Below are positions 14,071 through 26,340 of a stretch of 64,000 nt of DNA, piece by piece. The translations under genes were made by a program, and so were the position numbers. How positions within the stretch are numbered: the first letter of the stretch is position 1; the number at the start of each line of letters is the position of its first letter. The stretch is taken from NCBI GenBank assembly GCA_035235625.1, contig CP141140.1, positions 25,130,685 through 25,194,684 on the forward strand, in the 5' to 3' direction. The notes under the pieces are model-generated. The model had not been told where the DNA came from. It saw only the letters and a program-made list of their open reading frames with translations, and made no database searches. Origin of the DNA: Saururus chinensis (lineage: Eukaryota; Streptophyta; Magnoliopsida; Piperales; Saururaceae).

Positions 14071-14737
14071 CCCACTTTAGACCACACATGAGAAAATATC
14101 ACGTGCTCTTCTTATTTCACCCTATGGAGGGAAATTGGCACCAAAGCACTCTTTGTCCTATCGCAAGGTGAACATTGCACTCACACCCTAATAGTAAGAA
14201 GAAGAAAGGAAGAGGGTGACAACAGGAAGAGGAAAAATAAAGAGGAAGAGACAGACCTTTGCCCCCAAATAGAAGAGGAAGACACATTTCAGAAGGGAAG
14301 AGACACAACTATTGAAGACACTCTAGACTTGTTTCAAAAGGGAAGAGATGCACCAGTTGCAACCCATTCTCCTTCCACTTTCCTTCTTCAACAATTACCA
14401 ACAGTTGAAGACAATCCCATTCCAGGCGGAGAAAAAGAAAATACACCCTTCTGCAATCTCTTTGTGACTAGGTGGAGGAAAGGAAAATTTGCCTCTTGGC
14501 TAAGTCGGCCAGATGTTAGGCAACCATTTGTGATTCTACATAGTTTTGTGAGGGAGCAAGGGAGACACATTCAGAAGTTCAACAGGGGAGACCTCATCTC
14601 ACGTTAAAAAAAATCAGGAGTTAGTAAAGTAAGACCACAAAACCTTTTCATATGTTTTTACAATTTAGTATGTTATCATTTTGTGGTATGCAATATTTTT
14701 ACAATTATGTATGTTATAAATATAGTGTTAGAAGTGT

Positions 14738-14930
14738 TTGCAATCATGGGTGTGTACTTGTAATAGGTTGCGACGATGGGCTTGTTTTGGCATTGAAATG
14801 GGCATTGCAATTAATTGCATGGGCCATCTCTATTGCGATGGCCAACACAATTACACTACATTTGCATCGCAACTGCAATTCAATGTGCATCATAATGTGC
14901 ATTGCAACGACATATTGGAAAGTAGATTGC
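14738..14930. repeat. MULE A left dispersed-motif region
   Basis: This stretch contains TTGCGATGG at 14833-14841 and TTGCATCGCAACT near 14868. The latter 13-mer recurs near 26155 on the far side of MULE A. The region is rich in short ATTGCAAT/CGATGG-type direct and inverted repeats. Confidence 0.55.
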
Positions 14931-14939
14931 CGATACACA

Positions 14940-15340
14940 ACATCCAAGTTGAAAGACTTGAATACATTTTTGATTGGGGATGTGAGGGATATGTTTAAAA
15001 GGACAATATTTAAACACATGATTGATTTTCTAAAAAACGGTGATGTCCCACAAATTGATTGCCAGCATGTTGTCAGTCAAACAATCTTGCCTAACATTTT
15101 CATTTTGTGGTAAGTTGGCCACCTAAGGCTAGTGGATGTGTCTTATATTGGGATTTTCACTAGTATCTTAAGGGCAGGAGGATATACCTAAACAACCACA
15201 AGCAAGTTCAAGGCCAAGATGTATCCTAATGGTTAAGGAGTCCACGATGTGGAGATATTGAATGCCATGGTCCTCAAGAAAACAAAGCCAGAAGATAAAC
15301 TCAAGCTCACATTAATGTTTGTGCTTGTTATGTTCCTAAT
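14940..15340 (+). pseudogene. DUF1985-like accessory protein remnant of MULE A
   Basis: The + strand reads KLKDLNTFLIGDVRDMFKRT followed by IFKHMIDFL and CQHVVSQTIL up to about 15113. After a frame break, KPEDKLKLTLMFVLVMFLM lies near 15290. The spacing and pattern (F..S.F.H.+D, then +H.++...L, later a K..DKLK hydrophobic segment) fit the DUF1985 domain of MULE-encoded proteins, which includes the VANC anti-silencing factors. Downstream + strand reading at 15636-16164 (Ser/Pro-rich, then ETQIGAKEAIPPRKVLS) may be the linker before the Ulp1-like part at 20001-20282. It carries several stops and frameshifts. The identification is by eye and could be wrong. Confidence 0.4.
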
Positions 15341-16114
15341 GTCATGGCTAGAGGTATAGTGGAGAATAAGTACCTACTGCTAAGAGGTAGTGCATGAGGA
15401 AGTCCAACAGTTAGGGGGAGACCTCCCAAGCCCCCTCCTAATCTGATAAGTCTAATATTAGGAGGAGTACTAGGCCTAATGAGAGCACTAGGCAAGATGA
15501 GAGAGATGAGCTCATGAAGAAAATATGTGAGAATTTTCAGCACATGTACAACATCAACATGAAACTTATAAAGTAGAACAATGCTATGAAGTATAGGATA
15601 CAAAGAGAAATGCATCTCTCAGTTAGAGGTGCAGGGTGACTGAGAAGAGAGTTGGACTTTCAGAATATGGTGCATTAAGCATACCTTTACTACCATCTCC
15701 ACCTCCAGCTCTATCTCCTCGCCCTACCCAAGAGAAAGAACTGTTCTCCTCTAACCTTTCCAAGACAAGATTTAAGACAAAAATGTCCACATCAATAAGG
15801 GGAAGAAAGTTGATTGATAGCTTGGATGAGAGTGTCTCATCTCACATGATGAAGCATCTCCCTTTGTGGAGCATGGCCATGCATATATGAAAGAACATGA
15901 TGCATCCCCCAACAACATGATCCATCACAGTTTAGACATAGTATGTGGGAAAGACAAACATCATCTCTAGGAGAAGGAGGTATAAGCAGTGCCATGGGCT
16001 CTCTAGATCAGCTCATTAAGGTCATTGAAACCCAAATTGGGGCTAAAGAAGCTATCCCACCGAGAAAAGTATTATCTGCCACCATCCCTACCATCATCCA
16101 TACTGCCATAAGTT

Positions 16115-16308
16115 TTGTGATGGGTTACTCGATTGGTTATTCGATGTATTATTTTAGGTTGTGATGGTTGTTCCTAGTGTTCACAATAATTGTTGTGATG
16201 GTTTAATTGCATCTAGCAAATATTTTTGTGATGGTTTGCAATGGTTGTTGCGATGGTTTATATTAGGTTACGATGATGTATATTAGGTTGTGATGATTAT
16301 TGCGATGG
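16115..16308 (+). repeat. Cluster of TTGYGATGG motifs
   Basis: Six exact TTGTGATGG or TTGCGATGG copies start at 16115, 16159, 16193, 16226, 16248 and 16300, all in the same orientation, with looser TTACGATGATG variants between. Others lie at 14833 and 26221. The cluster follows a coding-like segment of the accessory gene, so it may be intronic or spacer DNA. Confidence 0.8.
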
Positions 16309-16569
16309 GTCTTGCAATGGTTGTTCGATTGTATGCAATGGGAGTTACGATGATACATATTTTTATTCAATTGCTTGGATCACATATTGTGCCTTGTTAT
16401 TCTATCAAGAGGACAATAGTATTGGTGGGGTCAAGGTGCAATCTACACACACATATACAAGAGAAGTAATTCCTGGACTTAGCTACAAGTCTCCTTTCTA
16501 ATGTCCCCATGCCATTAGGAGAAATATAATAGATGGATACCTAGATGACATCCTCCTAGAGGCCAAGGA

Positions 16570-19500
16570 TGTAAGATAGCTGATCTTGAACAGGTTTAAA
16601 TTTATTTTGTTTAATTGCTTTTATGTGGTTTAAGCTGTTTCCTAATCAAGTTTGATGATTTTTAAAAATAAAGGTGATTTCTAAGGGTTTTAAACAAATA
16701 TAATTTCACATTTATGAGTTTTAAGTGATTCCAAACCATTTATGAATTTTTAGAATTTTTTGGATATTTTTTAAAAATTAACATTTGGCGGGACCCCAGG
16801 TGGGCCCTACAGTTGAATTTGAGGTTTTTGGTCTAAAATGTCTCATACATAAAAAGAAGTCATTATAAAAAAATTTTAAATTTTTTTGGTCTTAATTTTA
16901 GGTTAAATTCCCAAAATTTCTAATTCTAATTGAAAACTCTGTTTTTATCCCAAATTTCAATTAGGTATAGCCCAACCCTTCTTATAAAAGGAAAGAGGTT
17001 GAGCCATTTCTAAATTGGGAATAGGGTGTGCCAGGAGATTTGGAGTTTAATCCCCAATTATGCCAAAAAAAGAAATGATTAGAGGTGAGTTTTGCTTAAT
17101 CATTGCTTAATCTCTAGGGTTTTTCTTAAAATCATCTTAATCTTATTTTCCCCCATGGATTCAATCCATTTTGAAAGTATTAAATCACTGTTTTACTCCT
17201 CTATTACAAACCCTAACCTTTAAAAATTTGTTTTTGTGTCTCCTAAGCTCTAGATCAAGGTTTGCTTTATGATTTTCAAGGTTAAATCAAGTTTTGATGT
17301 GTATTAATATAAAATCATGTTTTTGAAAGGTTTCGGAGGTGATTGTAGGATTAATCCGAGCTAAATTAAGTAGAGAGGTAATGGGTTTTCAAATCTCAGC
17401 CTTTTTGTGGTAAAAATCTCAATTTTTATGGTTTTACTTGAATGAGTTTGCTTAATTAGGGCTTTAATAGTAGGTTTACAAAATATTAATTTTTTGTCTT
17501 AATTTCTTAGGGTTTTACCTTGAAATGGGTTAACTTAGCTTTTTGAAATGTTTGATTAAGTTTTGATGGTGTGTGAGGTTTGAGAGGAAGGTTTTAAGGT
17601 TCTTCAATGGTATTTCAGTTTTGGAATTTCAAAAGGAAGAAGAAGGTTCGAACTGTTCATTGGTGATCGATCGGGCCATTCAAATGGCCTACCAGGCCAA
17701 TTAATCGGCTATACGATAGTTCTGCCATTTTGATTTTTATGCTCATTTCGGTGTTTTTATTTAAATTGATGATTCTAATAATTATAAGAAGTGTTTTATG
17801 TTGGAATTAAGCTATTGAAATGGTGTGGAATTGATGATGGAGATGTATGAAGTATGCTTAAGTATTTGTTATGTTGTATAATATATTGATAGTTATACAT
17901 GTTAACATTTCATTACATTGAATCTATGAATAATGAAATTCTCATGATTGGAGCATGTATCGAACAGAGATAATACATGGTAAATGATAAGATATATCAG
18001 CATATAATGAGAATGGATTGTAGCTGAATGATGTTATTATGTTGTAGCTTCATATGTAGACTAATCATGCTTGTAGGAAATAAGCATTTAATTTCACATA
18101 AACGGATTTATGGTTTATGATAGATCTCACCCTAGATTTCAGTTAATAATTATGGTTTGAATGTGTTTAAGCATACGTGTTTCGCCTTATAAAATTATAT
18201 CTAAGCATTGGTAATGTGCATAGGAAATGGATAAACATACATGCATGGGAATTTACTATAAAACCATGGTTATGTATTATTTTCATTATGATGCATACGG
18301 GGGACTGATGGAATCACAATCCATGTGTTGGAACTCACATAGATCTTGCTCACAGATGTATTATAATTTCATGCATCATGAGATGAACTTCATGAATGAG
18401 ATTTTACCGACGCTTAGTTGTGATTGATCGATTGTATGTGCAATGATGTGAGATTTTGTGCTAGATTAATCAATTGGAACTTGGCTGGTCCGAAAGGACA
18501 TGATTTCGATTTGAGTTCCTATGTAGAACATGTATACTCCCCGGGTTGAATCGAGTTATGTGGGGATGAGTTGTGTACTTGTCTTGCGGATGAGATTAGT
18601 TATTGAGATTATCTAGACCCAGAGATTCCAGCTAGTTTGTCCGAGTGCACTAGCTTACTAGGTATTGTTGCTTAGGACTTCGGTCTTGACAAGCAAGGTT
18701 GCTTGGGAGTTTAGGCTTGATGGGCAGAGGTTGCTCGAAGGCTTTGACTTTGAGAAGTAGGGGTTGGTTAAAGGCGTTGGCCTTGAGAAGCATGCCTATT
18801 TGATATGGGTTTGCTCAAGGGCTTCGGACTTGAAGAGTAAGTTTATTTTCTCTGTGTATGGATTGCATGTTAAACTAGTGTGTGTGATACACTTATACAT
18901 GTATGATGAATGAGAATGTTGATGCATGATGTAAATGTATGTTAGAGATACATCTTATGCAGGTTTATGTAATGTTATGCATGATCTGAATGTATGTTAG
19001 AGATACATATCATGCAAGTTTATGTAGTATTATACATGATCTAAATGTGTGGTAGAGACACTTCTCATGTAGTTTATGAGATATTTTGAATGATTTGAAT
19101 TGTGTGATAGAGATACTACTATGCATGTTTATGAGATATGATTGTATGATCTGAATGGTGTGATTGAGGCACTATTATGTAGGTTTATGTGATATAGTTG
19201 CATGATCAGAAAGTGTGTGAAAGACATTTCTTATGCGGTTTATGTGTGATACTATGTTTAACTTAATTAGATGTGAACTATTACCTATACATGATGGATG
19301 TTAGGTTATAACTTGATCATTTATGCATTGACCTTGATAGGTATGTCATATGCATGCTAACTCTTATGTTTTTTGGATAAATAGGGGTTTAACAAGGGAA
19401 TGATCAGAAACATGTATACTATGTCAATTATTGATCTTAATTGCTATATTGCCATGTTATGATAGTTTTTTTTATTATTATCGCCGTATTACAAACTTTA

Positions 19501-20000
19501 CTGAGTTTTACTCACCCTACTTTCCTTATTTTATTTTAGGGCTGCATAGTTCGACATGCAGTCGGGCAGGATCCTTTGTATGAGGAGCGGTTGGAGAGAG
19601 CATGGGAGTAGGTGTGGATGCCTCTAGACATTATTATATTTTTCTGATTTACTTTGTTATGAGTATAGAACATCGTGTATGTTGGTCCTTGTTTCAAACT
19701 CGTGAACACCTTATGCTCTTAGATCTATTTTAGACTATGATTTGAGCACTGTGTGTTGGCTCAGGATTTGATGTATGTGGATAAGACTCGTGGACTAATT
19801 CTGAATTAAAGTCTTCTTTTGTTCTACTTATTTACTCTTGCTCAAAGGTTATGTGGTGCGTAACTCCTCTAGTTAATTTGCATGAATAAGGGGCTAAGTC
19901 TTCCACTATCCTCTAAGATCTTTTAATTCCGTCACCCTCACTCGCTTAATCGGCCCTTGGACTGGGTTCGGCTTGGGTTGGGTAGTGCCAAGGCCTGATA
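16570..20000 (-). mobile_element. LTR element (solo LTR or LARD) inserted in MULE A
   Basis: It begins TGTAAGATAGCTG and ends GGCCTGATA, a decayed form of the GGCGTGACA terminus. It is flanked by the 5-bp repeat AAGGA at 16565-16569 and 20001-20005. Read on the - strand the terminus resembles LTRs starting TGTCACGCC, so the likely orientation is -. No gag-pol domains are visible. Internal sequence (for example GAGGAGCGG near the right end) resembles the element at 35778-38236. Removing it joins 16569 to 20006 within the accessory gene of MULE A. Confidence 0.7.
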
Positions 20001-20282
20001 AAGGATGAACTTTTTAGTTGATAGGTTGTGGAGAATCTTGTATGAGATATGCAACCGGTTAGTTGGAATTGTTGTGGGAAGCATGTGGATAACATCCACA
20101 GCATTCTCTAGGATGAATATGATGGGGTTGAACAAAGGAATGACCCCTTCTGGTTTGATAATTTCATTGTCAAGACATTCATCTCTCTCCTCAATAAACA
20201 TAGTTTGGATACAGAGAGGGAAGACGATGGGATGCAGAGCGTTCATATTTTTTACCCTCAATTTATAGTAAGTGACTAATTC
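20001..20282 (+). pseudogene. Ulp1-like (C48 peptidase) remnant of MULE A
   Basis: From the ATG at 20049 the + strand reads MQPVSWNCCGKHVDNIHSIL, then after one in-frame stop DEYDGVEQRNDPFWFDNFIV and finally SVHIFYPQFIVSD before a stop at 20280-20282. The KHVD motif and the closing hydrophobic I.YPQ segment, which in Ulp1 proteases immediately precedes the catalytic His-Trp, suggest the N-terminal half of a C48 domain. No catalytic residues are retained. It abuts the convergent transposase remnant at 20290. Confidence 0.35.
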
Positions 20283-20289
20283 GTACGCA

Positions 20290-20515
20290 ATATACTTTAG
20301 TTCTGGTATTTTGGCAGTTGATGATTATATAATAAGTGCCCATACCTTTCACCTTGAAAGAGTGTGTTACACCAATGATCAAGCTCATTTATTAGAACCC
20401 AATTATATGCATCCTCTAATGCTTGCCGGATCTTAAGAAATGTTTTCTCATACTCATACATATCTGCTACATTTGCAATTATGTAGATCATCTTTGTCAC
20501 ATATGCTTTACTCCC
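20290..20515 (-). pseudogene. mudrA-like: MULE A transposase, C-terminal part of the split gene
   Basis: The - strand reads GSKAYVTKMIYIIANVADMY, EYEKTFLKIRQALEDAYNWV and LINELDHWCNTLFQGERYGH. This is the MURA segment after the DDE domain (A..AY....EFE.....I.......W+.......W......G.RYGH). The protein then degenerates before the expected TSN-ES-N motif, so the SWIM finger and C terminus are missing. Its upstream half lies at 24576-25953, and the frame is continuous once the LTR element 20516-24575 and one CTCCC copy are removed (V-V-G-S then K-A-Y). Confidence 0.75.
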
Positions 20516-23500
20516 TATCACGGTCCAGATTTTTAAAAGCCTTTTTGAAACACATGAACGTAAGTCACAAGATTTTTTTTCTTAAATACAAAATAAGTCA
20601 TTCGATTAAATATCTAGGTCATGATAACTGAGGTTCACAAATATGAATATCAAATCATATGATATTATTACATATCTAAAAAATTCATGAAAAATAGCAT
20701 ATCCATCTAAGTACAAGTCTGTCATTAGTTTAATAATAAATAACTAAGTTAACTCTCACACCAAATATACACGTACTTAATTTACAGAAATGAGGAACTA
20801 CATCTCATGCTTGCCTTTCCTAGTCTTACTAGTCCTCACCCGAAGAACCTACAACAAACTAAACCAAACAACAATAGAACCTCTCCACCCTTAAGAGAAG
20901 AATTTCCAAAAGAACAAAAAGATTTATTAATATTTTTTGGATTGGGCCAACATCACTTGCTGTTAGTTGCCTACGTACTCATCAAACAACATCTCTAATA
21001 TTTTTAACAAGATTAGATTCAGACGTAGTTCTGCCTAAAAACTACAATATTTCAAGAAGCATAACATCAAACACGCAATGTTTAAGTATTTTCAATCAAC
21101 CTATACTTTATGAAAGTCCTTTAATTGTTCCACTTGTGCTAATTAGCAATCGATAATAATAAATATTACTAATTATTGCACAACCCTTTTTCAATAATTA
21201 ATACCCTACTTAATCCCTTGGACAGACACACAAATCATATGTCAACTAGAATGACACATGATTCTAACTATCCTTCATTGTTCTGACCTAACTCTAGGTT
21301 TGACATAATATAACTTACAATAAAGGTCAATACATTATAATCACAGTGTAAGGAAATATGAAGATAATATAAATATGTGTTCACTTAAAGATAACTCAAC
21401 TCTCAAAGAAATCCCGAAATACCTAACTCAAACTTTGGAGTAGACTACTTAACAACAGTTTGACCCAAATCCCCTGGGCTCTCAATAGCCTGCCACAAAT
21501 TTGGCGGAGCGGGTCACATCTATGCTTATGGACACAAATTAGCGAGAAACACAAGTCTTCCATAATGCTCATACAACTCTACTTTTTGTACACACTATAT
21601 GGTCTTATGAAGACATGCGAGAATCCCTCGGTAAAGACCTCACTGGCTAATACCCAAACCGTCGTGGCTGTGAAGAAAGTGTACAAATATTACAATCTTC
21701 ACCCACTCAACTTTGAGAGAAATGTCTTCAAAGACATAATAATGTAACCCATAGAAGCCTAAGGTCTTTATGACCACTCATTCTCCCAAACATTGAAACT
21801 CAGACTTGATTATTTTTATCCAATCAAGTATTTGTCTAATCAATTGGGTCCTCTTCACATTATAAATTAGCCAAATAAATAACTCATCCACTAAACAATG
21901 ACTAATAAAATATCCCAAACCCTATTAGTCTTTATAAGACTAGGGTAAACTCCCATAACTACCCTTGGTTTACTAACCAGGGTAAGTTTCCATGTTAGAG
22001 CCTTTGTTCACTCAATGAACCAATTTTAGACCCCATTGAAGAAATTTTAGTCTTTATCTTGATTAGGTGTTCTTCCCCCAATCAAATGACAACTGATATA
22101 TCTTAATTAACTTTCATTAATCTCAAGTTACCATTATCAATTAATGCATCAATAATAAAAACATGCATCAGAGTAAGCAACATAAATAACATGAAGTTAT
22201 ACAAGTCGATTAATAATAAACGGAGGCCCATTGCACTCATTTGCAGGGCTAGGGCTAAACAAATTCAAGCCCTAAAATGTAAATAACTCCTATGCATCAT
22301 GCGAGTTACGTATATACTACCCTAGTAGATTGATGTATTGCATTCTAGACATGTGTAATACGCTGTCTTAAACCCTGAGAATTAGGATTCTTCCCCTTGG
22401 TTTCTATGACACTGTGACCTGTACAGGTTTTCTTGTCACCTACTGGTCACACCCCTTCCATTTGAAGTCATTTTTATACATAGGGTGCCCTGACTCTCCT
22501 TTGGCTAGGGTATCCATTTCAGTGAAAATAGGATAGATTGCCCCTAAGTGTGTTGGGGTAATTATACCACTTAGGGTATGGTACTCTCCCTTAGGTCAAT
22601 CTAGTCATCTCATTGTCATTTCATTGATTTTAAGTCGTTGACCTCTCTAGAGGCTCTACTCTCAAATTCTCTCACACTTCCATTCCCACAAATATCGGCA
22701 ACCTACTCAAAAGGGTTTTTTTTATAATCATTTTGTCTATGGCTTGCCTGAACTCTAATGGGTTCGTAATTGAGCTCAAGGGTACTTTTTAATGTCATGG
22801 ACCTAGGTAATTTTCCTAGCATTTGACAGGGTTGTGAACCCCTTGAACCAACCTTTAAGCTTTACCCTGAACCCTAGAGGCAAAATGGTCACTTATCCAC
22901 TTATTCACATTTTTTCTCACTACGTATTTTGGTCTATATTTTAGATACACATTAAACTCTCATTGGAAGTTTTCCTAATTTTTAAATCTACTCATAGGCC
23001 CTTGAACTGGATCCTCTAAGTCTAATAATTGAATGCCATACTATGATTCAACTACAAGGGTAAATTGGTCATTTCTTAGCCTCTGGGATTTTCCCCGTGG
23101 CCGAAACTAGGTCAAGATACTCTAACTCTCAAATTCATTCGTAACTTTTTTTTTCTAATTTTTCTGAATTTTATCCCACTAACCAAACTTTGTTCAAGTT
23201 ATTTTTTTTGTATCGAACCCGAGAAAGGTCTTGAACCACATGGTTTGGGTCCCCTGACCCAAACCTTTTCCTAAGGACCCACAATGCGAGTCATCTACCC
23301 AGTATCCGGCGAGAGGCCAGGGAGCCTCTGGCGGCGCTGCCCCTGGTGGCTGCAGCAGTTTGAGGGTTGGGCCTCATCGGATCGACGCTTGGAGGCAATT
23401 CCGATGGACCTGGCCTCGCTGCCACTTTGGACAATAGACTCCCCTGCTGCCCGCCAGAGGCTTAGCCTCTGGTGGTGCTATCTCTATTCGTGACGGAACG

Positions 23501-24575
23501 GTGAGGTCTTGTCCTCATCGAAACTCTGCCTGGCAGGAATTCCGATGGACCTAGCCTCGATGCCGCCTGGTGCTCGGCTGGGGCTGAAAACTTTGCACTT
23601 TTTTTTTGTTCACTGTCTGGCCACTGCCAGTGCTACAGTTAGCCGCCATGGCCAGGGAACAGGCTAGGCCTAACCAAATCATCATCATCTGGTAATTTCG
23701 GTGGTCTTGGTCTTGTCTTTGGCTGATGGCTGCCCTTTCGCTGCACAACCCCAATTCTTTTCCTTCTTGATCCTCTCATTGTCATGGGAGGAAGAAGAAG
23801 ACAATGGCTGCGGTTAATTTTTCCCCAACCTCCCTCAGCTTGCCTGGTACCTAGGGCTTTGGCAGCGTGTCGACTAGTGGCCGGCTAGCCCTGTAGATAT
23901 ATCCTGCTGTTGGCAGCTCAACCTCTTCTCTTTCCAAATAAATAATAATTGAATGGAGGATTTTCTACCCTAAATCTACAATTAAGCATTGATGACCAAT
24001 TATTAACCATAAACATCTACAAATTAATGGTAATAAGCGATCATACCTTGTCAAGACTTTAGTCTTCATGGTCACTCCTCTCTAACTTTGTCACTGGCCT
24101 CCTTTGCCAAAAAAGTTCTAGGCGGCTTCTTCTCTCTCCTCCCCCCATGGCTAAAAACTATCCCTGGAAGCCCTAATTAGCCCTTTATATAATAAGGGGA
24201 TTAGGGTTCCTAATCCTCCAAGAGGTTTGGGCCAACTAAACCTCTCTTAGGCAACCTAATTGGGCATCTTAAACTAATTTCCATCACTTTAATTAACCGG
24301 GTCCATAAAGTGACAAATGGTCAACTTGCACATCCAATTCGGGTAAATAGGCCCTGCACACTATGTTCAACTTTAAATAGTCGTATCTCCCTCATCTGAA
24401 CTCCGATTCATGCATTTTTGTTGATGTTTCGAAGCTCTTTCTATCTACTTTCTATTCATATAGGTCAGCTCTAAATTCTATCTATTGAATAAGTTATTCT
24501 CATAAGAAGGTTAAGGTGTCAAATACCCTATTTTTCATGTGGTCAACTTCAAAATCTAAATTCCCAAACGTTACA
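20516..24575 (-). mobile_element. LTR element (solo LTR or LARD) inserted in MULE A transposase
   Basis: It begins TATCACGGTCC (decayed TGTCAC) and ends AAACGTTACA. It is flanked by the 5-bp repeat CTCCC at 20511-20515 and 24576-24580. On the - strand it starts TGTAACGTTTGGG, a common plant gypsy LTR start. It contains a GC-rich block at about 23281-23900 and no recognisable gag-pol. At 4,060 bp it is either a long solo LTR or a large non-autonomous derivative. Its exact removal restores the MULE transposase frame. Confidence 0.8.
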
Positions 24576-25953
24576 CTCCCCACCACTATCTTCTTTTTCA
24601 ATCTCCTGTCCTTCAGGTTGTTCTCTAAGTGGCACACACAATGCCCATAAAATGGATCAGGAAATATTAAGATAATACTATTGACCAATCCATTCTCCCT
24701 ATCAGATACAAATGTAATCTACCTCTCATGACCTACAACAACTCTCAATGGATGAAGGAACCACTTCCAATTGTCTTCATTCTCATTGTCTACAACACAA
24801 TAAGCCATTGGAAAGATATGATCTCCACCATAAATTGCACTTACTACTAAGAGAGTTCCTTTTGCCTTCTCATTTAGGTGTGTTCCATCCAAAAATAGTA
24901 AGGGTTGACAATATCTAAACCCAATAATAGATTCATTCAATAATATGAAGCAATGCAAGAATCTTCTATCTTGGCTTACCTCATAATGTGCAAAGCTTCC
25001 GGGGTTCATCGTCGTGAGTTTGTTACAATACAATAGTAGATCATTCTAGGAATCCATAAGTCCTGTATATGTAGGTGACTGCTACCTCCTTCATGCGCCA
25101 TGCCTTTTGATAAGTAATAGTTAGACCGTATTCTTTCCGCATGTCCTTTAACTATATCAGTCGATGAATATGTAGGTCTCTCTCGCACAGTCTCCACTAC
25201 CAACTAAGACAAGAGGACCTATGATGCATGAGAATGATACTTTCTCCATATTCCCCCTGCACAAGTATGAAGATGAACATGCTGCTTCAATTGAAAATAA
25301 CATGTCTTTTAGTTCAATATGACATGTAGTTTCCAACTACGACAGGGACTCCCACAAACTGCCATCACTCTTTATTTTCCACTCCTTTCAAATTTATACT
25401 TGAAGTTGTGAGCAATATAATATTATTTTAATGTCTTCCTTACTTCATATTGATCCTTAAATTGTTGTCCAACTCCTATGAAATTATTTTCCCAAATACT
25501 CGATCATATTACAATCGCTTGAATACTTTCACCTTTGGTCCTTTCCTTCATCTCTAAGTTATTGTCATACACACTAGCTTGTATTGGCAATGTCCTCTGC
25601 TATGGCTCCTCTATTGCCAATATCTTACAACATTCTTCAATATGGTTAAACAAATTTAACATCTCCATTAACCCCATATCATTAGCCACAACAACCTCCT
25701 TGTCCAAGTTGGGGCATATGTATTTCAAATTGACATCCTTGTGAAATTTTTTGAATGATTCCACTATCTATTGTACAAATGAACTGATATTATCCTCCTT
25801 TCCTACATAGTGTAAATGATTGACACCTCCTACTATCTTCGATTTGCAATTTGGGTTGCACTCAATAGTTTCCCCATAGCACGCTATTACTCTTATCTTT
25901 GATAGTGGACTCTGCACATGGATACAACAATAGTACTTACTCATGTAACACAA
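24576..25953 (-). pseudogene. mudrA-like: MULE A transposase (MURA), N-terminal part with PB1-like and DDE domains
   Basis: Read from 25953 downward, a PB1-like region comes first (IRVIACYGETIECNPNCKSK, then LKYICPNLDKEVVVANDMGL). The N-terminal MuDR region follows (GQQFKDQYEVRKTLK, FKYKFERSGK, VMAVCGSPCRSWKLH). Then comes VVETVRERPTYSSTDIVKGH and the MULE DDE domain (SFAHYEVSQDRRFLHCFILL, CQPLLFLDGTHLNEKAKGTL, MAYCVVDNENEDNWKWFL, ITFVSDRENGLVNSI, FYGHCVCHLENNLKD). LDGTH holds the first catalytic Asp and VSDR the second. At least five in-frame stops or frameshifts make it non-functional. It continues at 20515 after the nested LTR element. Confidence 0.88.
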
Positions 25954-26039
25954 ATTTGTCTCCTATTCAACTATCAAACTATCTTGCATTCCCCTACATC
26001 CCCTATACTGTCAATAGAATTTGTGATGCACCAGATTAT

Positions 26040-26330
26040 GTTGTGAAGGACTTGCAATGCAAAGCACCATTGTTACAATGACATTTCAATGTATTTGCAT
26101 AGTAGTTGCAAGCCACTTCTGATGACAGTTATTGGCCATCCCAATTATGATGATCTTGCATCGCAACTACGTTTCAAATCATTTCATCCAAACATCCCCT
26201 ATATGGCCAAGTTAATTGTGTTGTGATGGGTCCGCGATGTAGTTGAGATGTCATTTACTCGACATCCCAATTAGAATGATCTTCCATCGTAACTTGTCGA
26301 AATGACATCGCAATTCACGTGCAATTACTT
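26040..26330. repeat. MULE A right dispersed-motif region
   Basis: It contains TTGTGATGGG at 26221, TTGCATCGCAACTACG near 26155, CATCGTAAC near 26290 and CATCGCAATT near 26311. These mirror the motifs at 14738-14930 and 16115-16308 on the other side of MULE A. Confidence 0.6.
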
Positions 26331-26340
26331 CCCTTCCCAA

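Larger units (their letters stand above)
14650..26340. mobile_element. MULE A: VANDAL/Kaonashi-like Mutator element with two nested LTR insertions
   Basis: Two convergent decayed genes belong to this unit. A MURA-type transposase runs on the - strand (25953-24576 then 20515-20290). An accessory gene with DUF1985-like and Ulp1-like parts runs on the + strand (about 14940-16569 then 20001-20282). Each gene is split by one LTR element with a 5-bp duplication. Short TTGYGATGG/TTGCATCGCAACT repeats occur near both ends. Exact termini and a 9-bp duplication were not identified, so the limits are approximate. Known MULEs of the VANDAL and Kaonashi types carry DUF1985 or Ulp1 genes beside the transposase. 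Confidence 0.65.

Noticed and set aside
23281-23754. GC-rich ORFs that could suggest a host gene exon
   Set aside because: They fall inside the LTR element 20516-24575, whose boundaries are fixed by its duplication and by restoration of the MULE frame.
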